Part shown: positions 7,914 through 16,668 of the stretch, piece by piece | How positions within the stretch are numbered: position 1 is the first letter of the stretch | Layout of the letters: every line of letters starts with the position of its first letter | DNA from: Micromonospora sediminimaris | GTDB taxonomy: Bacteria; Actinomycetota; Actinomycetes; Mycobacteriales; Micromonosporaceae | Reading direction: 5' to 3' | Length of the DNA stretch: 64,000 nucleotides | Assembly: GCA_900112325.1 (NCBI GenBank) | Contig: FOLJ01000008.1 | Span: 186,001 to 250,000 of the forward strand | Translations under genes and position numbers: made by a program | Notes under the pieces: generated by a model | The model's input: the letters and a program-made list of their open reading frames with translations, nothing else | The model's database searches: none | What the model was told of the DNA's origin: nothing

Positions 7914-8871
7914 GGGCCACCTCCCGCTCGGGGCTCGCCGGACGGCCGGTGAGCGTGAAGAAGACGTCATCGAGGGTCGCCTCCCGGACGGTGAACCGGA
8001 CCACCCCGTGCCGGTCCGGATCGACCTCGTCGAGCAGGCCACGTACCTGGGGTGCGGTGCCGTCGGTGGCCACGGACAACGCCAGCCGGGCCGGATCGCG
8101 GTGGGTCACCCGGTCACCCAACCGCCGCGCCGCGGCGGCAAGGCCGGCGGCGTCACGCCAGGTCAGCTCCAAGCGTTGGGCACCGAACCGGCGTTTGAGG
8201 TCGAGCGCCGTCCCCTCGGCGACGAGCCCACCGTCGTGCAGCACCATGATCCGGTCAGCGAGCCGGTCGGCCTCCTCCAGGTACTGCGTGGTGAGCAACA
8301 CCGTCACCCCGGCACCGGCCAGCTCGCCGATCACCTCCCACAGCCCCTGCCGGCTACGCGGGTCGAGGCCGGTGGTGGGCTCGTCCAGGAAGATCACCGA
8401 CGGGGCGCCGACCAGACTGGCCGCCAGGTCGAGGCGGCGCCGCATCCCGCCGGAGTAGGTCACCACCCGCCGCCCGGCGGCGTCGGCCAGGTCGAAGCGG
8501 TCCAGCAGCGCCGCGGCGCGGGCGCGGGCCGCCGGTGCCCGCAGCCCGGCGAGCCGGGCCAGCATGGTCAGGTTCTCCACGCCGGTCTGCCCGTCGTCGA
8601 GTGCCGCGTGCTGGCCGGCGAGGCTGATCGCCCGGCGCACCCGGCGCCGCTGACGCACCACGTCGTGGCCGGCCACCCGGGCGGTACCCGAATCCGGCCG
8701 GGTCAGCGTCGCCAGGATCCGCACCGTGGTGGTCTTGCCGGCCCCGTTCTGCCCCAGCAGGGCGTGCACTCCGCCGGTGGGCACCCGCAGGGTCAGCCCG
8801 TCGAGCACGACGTGGTCCCCGAAGGACTTGCGCAGATCGACCAGCTCGACCGCCGGCGGTCCATTCGCCAT
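7906..8871 (-). CDS. ABC transporter ATP-binding protein (DrrA-like)
   Basis: The 321-residue ATPase partner of the downstream permease. Walker A GQNGAGKTT is at about 40-48, the ABC signature YSGGMRRRLDLA at 139-150, and Walker B VIFLDEP at 159-165 followed by TTGLD. The C-terminal extension after about residue 225, ending in REATLDDVFFTLTG, is the hallmark of DrrA-type exporters. The ATG at 8871 is chosen because the GGGAGGG ribosome site is 5-6 bases away; an in-frame GTG at 8877 overlaps that site. It is divergent from a TetR gene across paired operators, so it is probably repressed by that regulator and induced by its ligand. Confidence 0.92.
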   Translation of the reverse strand: MANGPPAVELVDLRKSFGDHVVLDGLTLRVPTGGVHALLGQNGAGKTTTVRILATLTRPDSGTARVAGHDVVRQRRRVRRAISLAGQHAALDDGQTGVENLTMLARLAGLRAPAARARAAALLDRFDLADAAGRRVVTYSGGMRRRLDLAASLVGAPSVIFLDEPTTGLDPRSRQGLWEVIGELAGAGVTVLLTTQYLEEADRLADRIMVLHDGGLVAEGTALDLKRRFGAQRLELTWRDAAGLAAAARRLGDRVTHRDPARLALSVATDGTAPQVRGLLDEVDPDRHGVVRFTVREATLDDVFFTLTGRPASPEREVARV

Positions 8872-8889
8872 GATCACCCTCCCTAATCT

Positions 8890-8926
8890 GCGTATGGCAT
8901 ACGCTTATCTGCGTGGACCATACGCA
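8890..8926. promoter_or_regulatory. Tandem TetR-type operators in divergent promoter region
   Basis: GCGTATGGCATACGC (8890-8904) is a perfect palindrome around one central base. A second, looser copy, TGCGTGGACCATACGCA (8910-8926), follows with a centre-to-centre spacing of about 21 bases. Both lie between the ABC operon and the tetR gene; a TATGCT hexamer for the tetR direction is just downstream (about 8932-8937). The arrangement fits autorepression plus control of the exporter. Confidence 0.75.
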
Positions 8927-8964
8927 AAAGATATGCTGGCGGTCAACGCCGGCCTGGAGGTGGA

Positions 8965-9720
8965 GTGAACGGAGACGTTGAGCTGCCCGAGAACGTCGCG
9001 CTCGCCTGGGGGCTGCGCGACCGCCCGAGCCGTGGTCCGAAACGCAGCCTCAGCCTCGACCAGGTGGTTGCCGCCGGGATCCAGATCGCCCAGGCCGAAG
9101 GGCTGACGGCGGTGTCGATGAGCCGGGTGGCAAGCGAACTCGGCGTGGCGACGATGTCGCTGTACCGGTACGTGCCGACCAAACACGATCTGCTCGACCT
9201 CATGGTGGACACCGCGTTCGGCCCGCCGCCGCACCCCCGTGGCGCTGATGAAGGCTGGCGGCCGGCCCTGGCCCGATGGGGTGAGGGCAACGTCGCCGCA
9301 CTGCGCCGCCAGCCCTGGATGCGGCACGTGCCGATCAGCGGTCCACCGATCAACCCCAACCAGGTGCGCTGGTTGGAGTACGGGCTCGTCGCACTGCGCG
9401 GCACCGGGCTACGCGCCAGTGAGCGGATCTCCACGATCATGCTGGTCAGCGGGTACGCCCGCAGCTGGGCCACGCTCACCGCCGACATCGTCGAGGCCGC
9501 CGCCCGGACCGGGCAGACGCCGGAGCAGGTGGGCCTGCGCTACTGGCAGCACCTCGCCGTGCTCACCGCGCCCGGCCCGTACCCGGCGATCCACGAGCTG
9601 CTGGGCGAGGGCGAAGAGTACGACGACGACGTCGACCTCGAATGGCGGTTCGGACTGGACCGGATCCTCGACGGGGTGGCGGCGATGATCGATGCCCGCG
9701 CTGCCGCCTCGTCGCAATGA
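8965..9720 (+). CDS. TetR-family transcriptional repressor (TetR_C_1 type)
   Basis: A 251-residue regulator with an N-terminal helix-turn-helix (about residues 30-75; SRVASELGVATMSLYRYVPTK shows the recognition helix) preceded by a basic arm (RGPKRSLSLDQVV). The long ligand-binding part resembles the TetR C-terminal family 1 found in drug-sensing repressors. The GTG at 8965 has a GGAGGTGGA ribosome site. It is divergent from the DrrAB-like exporter and shares the operators at 8890-8926, so it most likely represses both itself and the exporter until a substrate binds. Confidence 0.9.
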   Translation: MNGDVELPENVALAWGLRDRPSRGPKRSLSLDQVVAAGIQIAQAEGLTAVSMSRVASELGVATMSLYRYVPTKHDLLDLMVDTAFGPPPHPRGADEGWRPALARWGEGNVAALRRQPWMRHVPISGPPINPNQVRWLEYGLVALRGTGLRASERISTIMLVSGYARSWATLTADIVEAAARTGQTPEQVGLRYWQHLAVLTAPGPYPAIHELLGEGEEYDDDVDLEWRFGLDRILDGVAAMIDARAAASSQ

Positions 9721-9726
9721 CGGCGG

Positions 9727-10710
9727 TCAGCACCGCGCCAGCAGGGTCAGCACCGCCCGCTCGGCCTGCTCCGGCGAGGTCCCCTCGGTCACCGGAGCGA
9801 CCACACCGTCGTGGAACAGATCCACCACCCTCGGGTCCACGTACGAGGCGCGGGCCACCGTCGGAGTGTTGCCGAGCAGCTCCGCCACCTGTCGCATCAC
9901 CGCCGCCACCGCCCGACGTCGAGCGGTGACCGACCGGGCGGAGGTCACCGCGGCCAGCTCCGTCGCCGCCCGTACCGTCGCGTGCCAGGTGCGGAAATCC
10001 TTCGCGGTCATCTCGCCGCCGCTGGCCTCGCGGAGGTAGTCGTTGACCTCGTCGGCCCGTACGTCCCGCCACTGCCGGCCGTCCCAGTAACCGAACAGCC
10101 GGTCGGCCGCCCGTCTGCGCCGGCGCAGATCGGTGAGCACCCGGCACAACTGCGGGTCGGAGATCAGCCGTACCTGCTCGATGCCCCCCTTGGCCGGGAA
10201 CTCGAACAGCACACAACCCCGGCGCAGCCGGGCGTGTTCGGGGCGCAGGGTCGCCACCCCGAACGTCGGATCTTCGCCCGCCGCGTACTGGTCGCTGCCG
10301 ACCCGGAAAGTGCCCATGTCGAGCAGCCGGGTCACCGTCGCCAGCACCCGCTCGCGGCGCAGCCCCCGTACCGCCAGATCGTGGCCGACCCGCTCGCGCA
10401 GCAGCGGCAGCCGGCCGGCCACCTCCAACACGTGGTCGAACTTCGCCTCGTCCTGCCGCTGTCGCCACAGCGGGTGGTAGAGGTACTGCCTACGTCCGGC
10501 CGCGTCGATACCGATGGCCTGGATGTGCCCGTTCGGGTACGGCGAGATCCACACGTCCCGCCAGGCCGGTGGAATGACCAGGGCACGCAGCCGGGTCAAC
10601 TCGTCGGGATCGCGTACCGGCTCGCCGCGCGGGTCCAGGAACGACCAGCCGCTGCCCCGTCGGCGTCGCCGGTACCCCGGCCGACCCGGATCGCTACGCC
10701 GCAACCGCAC
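9727..10710 (-). CDS. DNA topoisomerase IB (poxvirus/eukaryote type)
   Basis: A monomeric type IB topoisomerase of 327 residues that relaxes supercoils through a 3'-phosphotyrosyl intermediate. An N-terminal beta domain (RPGYRRRRRGSG then WSFLD) is followed by IPPAWRDVWISP, the catalytic segment FRVGSDQY (Arg near 136), KDFRTWHAT (Arg240, His243) and the active-site tyrosine in ASYVDP at about 290. The GTG at 10710 overlaps the upstream glycosyltransferase gene by 17 bases, so translation may be coupled; its place at the 3' end of a glycan operon has no obvious functional reason. The 3' end is 7 bases from the convergent tetR stop. Confidence 0.92.
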   Translation of the reverse strand: MRLRRSDPGRPGYRRRRRGSGWSFLDPRGEPVRDPDELTRLRALVIPPAWRDVWISPYPNGHIQAIGIDAAGRRQYLYHPLWRQRQDEAKFDHVLEVAGRLPLLRERVGHDLAVRGLRRERVLATVTRLLDMGTFRVGSDQYAAGEDPTFGVATLRPEHARLRRGCVLFEFPAKGGIEQVRLISDPQLCRVLTDLRRRRRAADRLFGYWDGRQWRDVRADEVNDYLREASGGEMTAKDFRTWHATVRAATELAAVTSARSVTARRRAVAAVMRQVAELLGNTPTVARASYVDPRVVDLFHDGVVAPVTEGTSPEQAERAVLTLLARC

Positions 10711-11647
10711 GGTCCACCCGCACCGCCCGCTCCACCTCGTCGACGGCGGCCAGCACCTCGTCCACACCGAGGGCGACCATCGTGGGATGGTCACCTACCC
10801 CGTCCCACGCCGGCCATGCCCGCGCGCCGGCCCAGAGCGCCAGGTGCCGTCGGCGCTCCGGCGGTGGCCCCCAACGGGTCGGCGAAACCGGGCCGAACAG
10901 CACCACCGACGGGGTGCGGTAGCCGGTGGCCAGGTGCGCCACCCCGGTGTCCCCGCTGACCACCAGGCGCGCCCCGGCGACCAGAGCGGCGAGTTGGGCC
11001 AGGTCCGTGCGGCCGGCCAGCACCGCAGCGGCAGGCAACCCGGCCCGGTACGCGATGTCAGCCACCACGGCCCGCTCCGCGGCGCTGCCGGTCAACACCA
11101 CCCGGTGCCCCCGTCCGGTCAGCTCCCGGGCCAGGGTCGCGTACCGGCCGGCCGGCCAACGCTTGGCCGGCTCCTTCGAACCGGGGTGCAGCACCGTGAC
11201 CCCGCCGGTCGCTCCGCTCGACGGCGGGCGGCGCAGGTCCAGGTCGGCCGGGTCGGCCGGAATCCCGTACCCCCACAGCAGCCGGCACCAGCGCGACACC
11301 TCGTGCTCGTCGTCGTCCCACTCCGGCCCGTCGGCGTGCGACGCCTCGGCGTTGGCGAAGGCGAACATCCGGTCAGGTCGGACGGCGGCCAGCAGCCGGT
11401 GCGACCGTGGGCCCCGGCCGTGCAGGTTGACCGCCACCTCCACCCGCCCGGCGGGCTGGTCCAGCCGGTCCAGGCCGTCGGTGGGCAGCAGCCGGTCCAC
11501 CCCGCCGACCAGCTCGACAAGCGGCCCCAGCCAGGCCGGCGCGGCGAGCACCAACTGCTGGTCCGGGTAGGCCGCCCGCAACGCCCGCAACGCCGGGACC
11601 GCCGTGGCGAGATCACCGACGCCGAGTGCGCGCAGCGCCAGGATCAC
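10694..11647 (-). CDS. Glycosyltransferase family 9 (heptosyltransferase-like)
   Basis: A 317-residue GT-B enzyme of the ADP-heptose:glycan heptosyltransferase family. Family markers are LRALGVGDLATAVPALRAL at the N-terminus, LHPGSKEPAKRWP at about residue 170 and VSGDTGVAHLATGYRTPSVVLFGP near residue 250, which forms the nucleotide-sugar site. Its start codon overlaps the SDR stop as GTGA. In Gram-negatives these enzymes build LPS core; here no LPS genes are present, so the acceptor is more likely a cell-surface glycan or secreted glycolipid. The coupling to GmhA and HldE supports ADP-heptose as donor, but this is inference. Confidence 0.88.
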   Translation of the reverse strand: MILALRALGVGDLATAVPALRALRAAYPDQQLVLAAPAWLGPLVELVGGVDRLLPTDGLDRLDQPAGRVEVAVNLHGRGPRSHRLLAAVRPDRMFAFANAEASHADGPEWDDDEHEVSRWCRLLWGYGIPADPADLDLRRPPSSGATGGVTVLHPGSKEPAKRWPAGRYATLARELTGRGHRVVLTGSAAERAVVADIAYRAGLPAAAVLAGRTDLAQLAALVAGARLVVSGDTGVAHLATGYRTPSVVLFGPVSPTRWGPPPERRRHLALWAGARAWPAWDGVGDHPTMVALGVDEVLAAVDEVERAVRVDRAVAA

Positions 11648-12339
11648 GGGTACGACGTCTCCTGGTCGGCGCAGACCACCATCTCGCGGATCGCGCAGCC
11701 GGCCGGCTGGGACAGGGCGAACATGATCGCGGCGGCGGTGTCGGCCGGATCGTTGAGGATCGCGTCCACTCCCGGCCGGTACTGCGGGTCGCGCTCGTCG
11801 AAGAAGGCCGTCCGCATCCCACCCGGGATGAGCAGCGTGACACCGACCGTGCCGGCCAGTTCGGCGGCGAGCGCCCGGGTGAAGCCGACCACCCCGAACT
11901 TCGCCGCGCAGTACGCCGTCGCGTCGCTTACCGCCTTGATGCCGAGGGTGGAGGCCACCGTCACGACGGTGCCCCGGGACTCGGTAAGGAACGGCAGCGC
12001 GGCCCGGATCACCGCGGCGGTCGCCAGCAGGTCGACGGCGACGATCCGGTCCCAGGTCTCGCCGGGCACGTCGGCGAGCCGACCGGGTACGTCGATGCCG
12101 GCGGCGGTGACCACCGCGTCCAGCCCGCCCACGCGTTCGGCCAACTCGCGGGTGGCCGCCTCGGCGCGGCGGGTGTCGGCCAGGTCGCACTCCGCCCAGG
12201 GCACCCCGTCGGCCGGCGCCTGCCGGTCCAGCACCAGCGGCCGACCACCGGAGGCAGCCACCGCCGCCACCACGGCCGCGCCCAGTCCGCTGGAGCCGCC
12301 GGTGACCAGCACCGTCCGCCCGGTGGCCGGCGCGCTCAC
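11644..12339 (-). CDS. Short-chain dehydrogenase/reductase
   Basis: A 231-residue classical SDR with the cofactor motif TGGSSGLG at 13-20 and catalytic Ser130, Tyr143 and Lys147 (YCAAK). An Asp-Arg pair after the second strand (LVLDRQ) suggests NAD(H) preference. It is not the extended-SDR type of HldD/RfaD epimerase, so it should not be called a heptose epimerase. It sits between HldE and a GT9 gene in a tightly packed operon (55 bases after hldE, 4-base overlap with the GT9). A role in oxidising or reducing a sugar intermediate is plausible but unproven. Confidence 0.85.
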   Translation of the reverse strand: MSAPATGRTVLVTGGSSGLGAAVVAAVAASGGRPLVLDRQAPADGVPWAECDLADTRRAEAATRELAERVGGLDAVVTAAGIDVPGRLADVPGETWDRIVAVDLLATAAVIRAALPFLTESRGTVVTVASTLGIKAVSDATAYCAAKFGVVGFTRALAAELAGTVGVTLLIPGGMRTAFFDERDPQYRPGVDAILNDPADTAAAIMFALSQPAGCAIREMVVCADQETSYP

Positions 12340-12394
12340 CGGACAAACCTCGTTCGCGACTGCGGGGCTCGCAACACCGGCTCACTCCTCACGC

Positions 12395-13825
12395 TCACCG
12401 GACGACCTCCGTCCGGGTGACCGTCGCGGCGATCATCTCGGTGGTGGAGCGCCCGTCCAGGTAGGGCACCACCACCGTGTGACCGCCCCACCGGCGCAGG
12501 ATCTCCGCCTCCGGCAGGCCGTCGCCGTCTCCGCCGCCGGTGGCGTAGTCCCCGCCCTTGACCCAGATGTCCGGGCGCAGCCAGGACAGCGCCGCTTCCG
12601 GTGTCGGCTCGTCGAAGATCATTACCGCGTCGACGCAGCTCAGCGCGGCCAGCAGGCGACTTCGGTCGTCCTGGCGCATCACCGGCCGGTCCGGCCCCTT
12701 GAGCCCGGCGACGCTGGCATCGGAGTTGAGGCACACGATCAGGCAGTCGCCGAGCTGCCGGGCGGCCTGCAACGTCGCCACGTGGCCGGCGTGCAGCAGG
12801 TCGAAACAGCCACCGGTGGCGACGACCGTGCCTCCGGCGGCGCGGACCCGGGCGACCGCGGCGGCGGAGGCGGCCACCCCGACCCGGTCGCCGGCCACCG
12901 CGGCGTGCACCGCCTGCGGGGCGCGCCGCACCGGCGCCGGCAACGCCGTGGCCACCCCACCGTCCGCCACGTACGCCGATGCCTCCGCCACCGCCTCCTG
13001 CACCGCCTCGGAGACCAGCGCGCCACGGGCCAGGGCGAGACAGGCGGCGACGGCGAACCGGTCGCCCGCGCCGCAGGTGTCCCCCTCGGCGGCGACCGGG
13101 GCGGGCACCATCAGCGGGGTCGACCCGGCGTGGCTGAGCAGCGCGCCGTCGGCACCGAGGGTCACCGCGACCGCCCCCGCCCGCCACCGCTGCCGCAGCC
13201 GCTGCGCACCCTCGGCGGCGGTGGCCAGCCGGGTGGCGCCGACCGGCGCCTCCATCAGCTCCCGCACCTCCGCCTCGTTCGGGGTGACCAGGTTCGCCCC
13301 GGGTACCGCGGCGGGCCCGCGGGGGTGCGGATCCCACACCAGCGGGGCGCGGATCGAGGCCAGGGCCGCGCGCAGCGCCGGCTGCCGTGCCACTGCGCGG
13401 CCGTAGTCGCTGACCAGCACCACCGATGCCCGGTCCAGAATGCGCAGCACCGCCTCGCCCGGCTCGCCCAGCTCCCCCACCCCGCCGCCCCGGTCATGGC
13501 GCAGCAGCACCCGGCCCCCGGACCGCAACCGGATCTTCTCCGGGGTCGCGCCGGCCAGTCGCAGCGGATACACCTGCACCCCGGCGGCGGCGAGCAGCAC
13601 GCTCAGCCGGGCCCCACCGGCGTCGTCGGCCAACGCGGTCACCAGCACGACCTCGGCACCCTGTGCGGCGGCGAAGACGGCGGAGAGCCCGGCGCCGCCG
13701 GGCCGGTCCACGTGCGCGATCTCGTCGAGCACGGGCACCGGCGAGTCCGGACAGAGCCGGTTGACCACACCCTCGACGTCCCGGTCGAGCAGGGTGTCGC
13801 CGACCACCACCACGGGTCCCGTCAC
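12395..13825 (-). CDS. hldE: Bifunctional heptose-7-phosphate kinase / heptose-1-phosphate adenylyltransferase
   Basis: A two-domain enzyme of 476 residues for ADP-heptose synthesis. Residues about 1-310 form a PfkB-type kinase (DTLLDRDVEG near the start, GAGDRF at 252-257 with the catalytic Asp). Residues about 330-476 form a cytidylyltransferase-like adenylyltransferase with FDLLHAGH at 341-348 and LNSDASV. E. coli HldE has the same domain order and similar length. The GTG at 13825 has a GAGGAGG ribosome site. It lies between gmhA and the SDR gene in one operon, so kinase and nucleotidyl transfer follow directly from the GmhA isomerase product. Confidence 0.92.
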   Translation of the reverse strand: MTGPVVVVGDTLLDRDVEGVVNRLCPDSPVPVLDEIAHVDRPGGAGLSAVFAAAQGAEVVLVTALADDAGGARLSVLLAAAGVQVYPLRLAGATPEKIRLRSGGRVLLRHDRGGGVGELGEPGEAVLRILDRASVVLVSDYGRAVARQPALRAALASIRAPLVWDPHPRGPAAVPGANLVTPNEAEVRELMEAPVGATRLATAAEGAQRLRQRWRAGAVAVTLGADGALLSHAGSTPLMVPAPVAAEGDTCGAGDRFAVAACLALARGALVSEAVQEAVAEASAYVADGGVATALPAPVRRAPQAVHAAVAGDRVGVAASAAAVARVRAAGGTVVATGGCFDLLHAGHVATLQAARQLGDCLIVCLNSDASVAGLKGPDRPVMRQDDRSRLLAALSCVDAVMIFDEPTPEAALSWLRPDIWVKGGDYATGGGDGDGLPEAEILRRWGGHTVVVPYLDGRSTTEMIAATVTRTEVVR

Positions 13826-13835
13826 GCTTGCCTCC

Positions 13836-14489
13836 TCACGCCTGCACCGGCCGGACGGCGCCGCCGTCCAGCACCACCTCGACACCGGCCCGCACCGCGC
13901 CGGCCGCTGGCGCCGTCGGTGCCAGCTGATCCGCCATCGCCTGCTCGACGTACTCGCAGAGCAGGTGGCTGGAGACCAGATGCAGTTCCTGGACCACCTG
14001 GGTGTCCGGCGAGTCCACGGCGAGCACCTCGTGACACGCCTCGGCGAGCGGGTTCGGCGCCGGCCCGGTGAACGCCCAGCAGCGCAGCCCCGCCTCCCGA
14101 CCGGCCCGGGCAGCGGCGAGCAGGTTGCCGCTGCCGCCGCTGGTGGACAGCAACAGCAGCACGTCGTCAGGTCGGCCGTGTGCGCGGACCTGACGGGCGA
14201 ACACCTCCTCGTAGCCGTAGTCGTTGCCGATCGCGGTCAACGCCGACGTCTCGGCGTGCAGCGCGATGGCGGACAGCGGCTGACGGTCGTCGCGGAGCTT
14301 GCCGACCAGCTCGGCGGTCAGGTGTTGCGCCTCGGCGGCGCTGCCACCGTTGCCGGCGACGAGCAGCCGACCGCCGTCGGTGAGCCGCCGGGCCAGCGTC
14401 GCGCCCCACCTGTCGAGCAGCGGCTCGCAGCGCCGGAACGGCGGCAGCGCCGCGGTCAGGTGGGCCAGGTGCGCGTCGAGCAGACTCAT
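13836..14489 (-). CDS. gmhA: Sedoheptulose-7-phosphate isomerase (GmhA-like SIS protein)
   Basis: A 217-residue SIS-domain phosphosugar isomerase, expected to turn sedoheptulose 7-phosphate into D-glycero-manno-heptose 7-phosphate. The motif AGNGGSAAEAQHLTAEL (45-61) includes the catalytic Glu of GmhA, and LSTSGGSGN lies near 118. A C-terminal helix with Glu and His (QELHLVSSHLL) provides the second catalytic region. The ATG overlaps the stop of the upstream GT4 gene by one base (TGATG), a sign of coupled translation. The 3' part is 10 bases before hldE. Confidence 0.9.
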   Translation of the reverse strand: MSLLDAHLAHLTAALPPFRRCEPLLDRWGATLARRLTDGGRLLVAGNGGSAAEAQHLTAELVGKLRDDRQPLSAIALHAETSALTAIGNDYGYEEVFARQVRAHGRPDDVLLLLSTSGGSGNLLAAARAGREAGLRCWAFTGPAPNPLAEACHEVLAVDSPDTQVVQELHLVSSHLLCEYVEQAMADQLAPTAPAAGAVRAGVEVVLDGGAVRPVQA

Positions 14490-15706
14490 CAGGCCACCAC
14501 CCGGGTCGGTCGATGCACCGCTGCCACCTCGTCGTAGACCTCGGCGAGGCGCTGTGCGGTGACCGCCCACGAGTAGTGCCGGCGGGCTCGGGCCCGGGCC
14601 GCGCCCGCGTACGCGAACCGGCGGATCCGGTCGTCGAGCAGCGCCCGCAGCGTCTCTCCCAGCGCCCGCGGATCCCGCGCCGGCACCAGATCGCCGGTGA
14701 CGCCGTCGACCACCGTGTCCCGCAGGCCGCCGACGGCGGTGGCCACCACCGGCACGCCGCACGCCATCGCCTCCAGCGGGGTCAGCCCGAACGGCTCGTA
14801 CCAGGGCGCGGCGACCAGGATGTCCGCCGATCGGTACCAGCGGCCCATCTCCTCCCGGGGCACCGCACCCACCAGCCGGACCCGGTCGGCGACGCCGCAA
14901 CTGCCGGCGAGGGCCCGCAGCCGCCGGGCGTACGGGTCGGTCTCCAGCAGGCCGGCGGGTGGCCCACCAACCACCACGCACTCGGCCTCGGGCACGTGCG
15001 CCATCGCCCGTACCACCGTCTGGAAGCCCTTGCGTTCCACCAACCGACCCACGGTGAGGATCCGGGCCCGCCCGGGCTCTCGCTCGGCGGCCGGCCCCAG
15101 CGGGGCGAAGGTGGCGAGGTTGACACCGGACGGGACGACGGTCATCGCCGACCGGGGCACCCCCATCCGGACCAGCTCACCGACCTCGTCGCGGCACTGC
15201 GCGATCACCCGGTCGACCGAACGGCCCAGTTGGCGCTCGTAGCCGATCCGCCGGGCCGGGCTGGTGTCCTGCACCCCCTGGTAGCGACGCTTCACCGTGC
15301 CGAGCGCGTGGTACGTCTGCACCACCGGCACCCCGGTCTGCCGGCCGGCCTCCAGCGCGGCGAGCCCACTCATCCAGAAGTGCGCGTGGATCACCTCGGG
15401 GGCCCAGTCCCCGCCCCGCCACCTGTCGATCAGCCAGGCGCCGAACGGGCGCATGTGCGGCAGCAGGGCGTCCTTCGCCACCGGCTCGGCCGGTCCGGCC
15501 GGCACGTGCACCACGTCGTAGCCGTCCGGACTGCGTACGGTCACCGGTAGGTCCACCGCGTCGCGGCGGGTGTAGACCCGCACGTCGTGCCCGGCGGCGG
15601 CGAGCGCGGCGGAGAGTTCCGCGACGTGCGTGTTCTGGCCACCGGCGTCCTCGCCGCCCAGGATGGCGAGCGGGCTGGCGTGCTCCGAGATCATCGCTAT
15701 CCGCAT
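14489..15706 (-). CDS. Glycosyltransferase family 4
   Basis: A 405-residue retaining GT-B glycosyltransferase. The N-terminus MRIAMISEHASPL with GGEDAGGQN-x-H is typical of GT4 enzymes related to sucrose-phosphate synthase and MshA, where the Gly-rich loop binds the nucleotide sugar. The C-terminal E-x7-E motif is EPFGLTPLE, followed by AMACGVPVVA. A VGRLVERKGF segment marks the second Rossmann domain. Donor and acceptor are unknown. Its 5' end overlaps the preceding glycosyltransferase gene by 10 bases, within the heptose operon. Confidence 0.9.
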   Translation of the reverse strand: MRIAMISEHASPLAILGGEDAGGQNTHVAELSAALAAAGHDVRVYTRRDAVDLPVTVRSPDGYDVVHVPAGPAEPVAKDALLPHMRPFGAWLIDRWRGGDWAPEVIHAHFWMSGLAALEAGRQTGVPVVQTYHALGTVKRRYQGVQDTSPARRIGYERQLGRSVDRVIAQCRDEVGELVRMGVPRSAMTVVPSGVNLATFAPLGPAAEREPGRARILTVGRLVERKGFQTVVRAMAHVPEAECVVVGGPPAGLLETDPYARRLRALAGSCGVADRVRLVGAVPREEMGRWYRSADILVAAPWYEPFGLTPLEAMACGVPVVATAVGGLRDTVVDGVTGDLVPARDPRALGETLRALLDDRIRRFAYAGAARARARRHYSWAVTAQRLAEVYDEVAAVHRPTRVVA

Positions 15707-16668
15707 ACTTCCTCCTCCAGCAGCCGGTCCCAGTCGGTGAGGAAACGGTCGAGGCCGTAACGTTCACGAGCGGCGGCACGGGCCTCGGCGCCGGCCTCGC
15801 GCGCCCGCTGTGGTTCGGCGACGAAGCGGCCGGCGGCCGACAGCAGGGTGTCGACCCGGGTGGAGAGGGCGTTGGCACCCGTTGGCACCGCCATCGCCGC
15901 CTCGGTGGTGGCCAGCGCCACCACCGGCATGCCCATCGTCATCGCCTCGATCAGGCTCAGCCCCAGCGACGTCCACCGGCACAGGTGCAGGTACGCCCGG
16001 CGGCGCGCCAACTCGGCGTGCATCCGGTGCTGCGGCACGTCGTCGTGGCTGGTCAACCGGTCGGCCGGCAGACCGAGGTGCTCGGCCAGCCCGGCGACCT
16101 TCATGCCGAAGACGTCCAGCGGGGCGATCTCGGCGAACCGGGGCAGCAGGTCGGTGCCGGTCACCCGCCAGCGGCGTACCGGCTCATTGATCACGACGGC
16201 CAGCCGGTCCAGTTCGCCGGTCCAGGCCGCCGTCGGCGCCACGATGCCGTGGTCGACGACCGTGGTGCGGGTGGTGCCGGTGTCCCAGAACAGCTCGTTG
16301 AACGCGGTCACGTGGGCGACGAGCAGGTCGTCCCGGTCGGCCATCGGGTGGCGGCTGTTGGGGACCTGGCCGTCCTTCGGAGTGTTGTGCTCCACGTAGA
16401 CGGCCGGCAGGTCCCGGCCGGGCCGGCGACCGAGCCACTGCTCGGCCAGGTCGATCTCCTCGGGGCGTTGCAGGATCACCACGTCGACGTCCGCGGTGCG
16501 CAGTTGCTCCGGGCTCACCTCGGCGGCGCTCTCCGGCCAGGTGTACGTCCGGGCGCGGCCCAGCCCGTACGGTCCCCGGTCCGGGGTGGCCGGGATCAGG
16601 TAGCGGTGCTTGCCGTGCACGAACGAGGTGGTCCAGGAACCGTGCACGTGCCAGAGCAGGATGTTCAT
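15697..16668 (-). CDS. Glycosyltransferase (GT-B fold)
   Basis: A 323-residue protein beginning MNILLWHVHGSW, with an N-terminal domain carrying a YVEHNTPKDG segment (nucleotide-sugar domain) and a C-terminal GT4-like stretch SLGLSLIEAMTMGMPVVAL that contains the second Glu of the E-x7-E motif. Homologous genes commonly neighbour HldE-like genes in actinobacteria as I recall them; that is not checked here. The ATG at 16668 overlaps the preceding fused gene as ATGA. Substrates are unknown; the cluster suggests transfer onto a heptose-containing glycan. Confidence 0.82.
   Translation of the reverse strand: MNILLWHVHGSWTTSFVHGKHRYLIPATPDRGPYGLGRARTYTWPESAAEVSPEQLRTADVDVVILQRPEEIDLAEQWLGRRPGRDLPAVYVEHNTPKDGQVPNSRHPMADRDDLLVAHVTAFNELFWDTGTTRTTVVDHGIVAPTAAWTGELDRLAVVINEPVRRWRVTGTDLLPRFAEIAPLDVFGMKVAGLAEHLGLPADRLTSHDDVPQHRMHAELARRRAYLHLCRWTSLGLSLIEAMTMGMPVVALATTEAAMAVPTGANALSTRVDTLLSAAGRFVAEPQRAREAGAEARAAARERYGLDRFLTDWDRLLEEEVCG

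Noticed and set aside
11644..12339. Calling the SDR an ADP-heptose epimerase (HldD)
   Set aside because: It has the classical SDR length and Y-x3-K layout, not the extended epimerase fold with the G-x-x-G-x-x-G N-terminus and sugar-binding C-terminal part.
10514..14071. A very long open frame (over 1,100 codons) on the plus strand antisense to the heptose operon
   Set aside because: It is opposite clearly recognised genes (GT9, SDR, HldE), has Arg/Pro/Gly/His-rich low-complexity translation and no family motifs. Such frames arise because stop codons are rare in GC-rich DNA.
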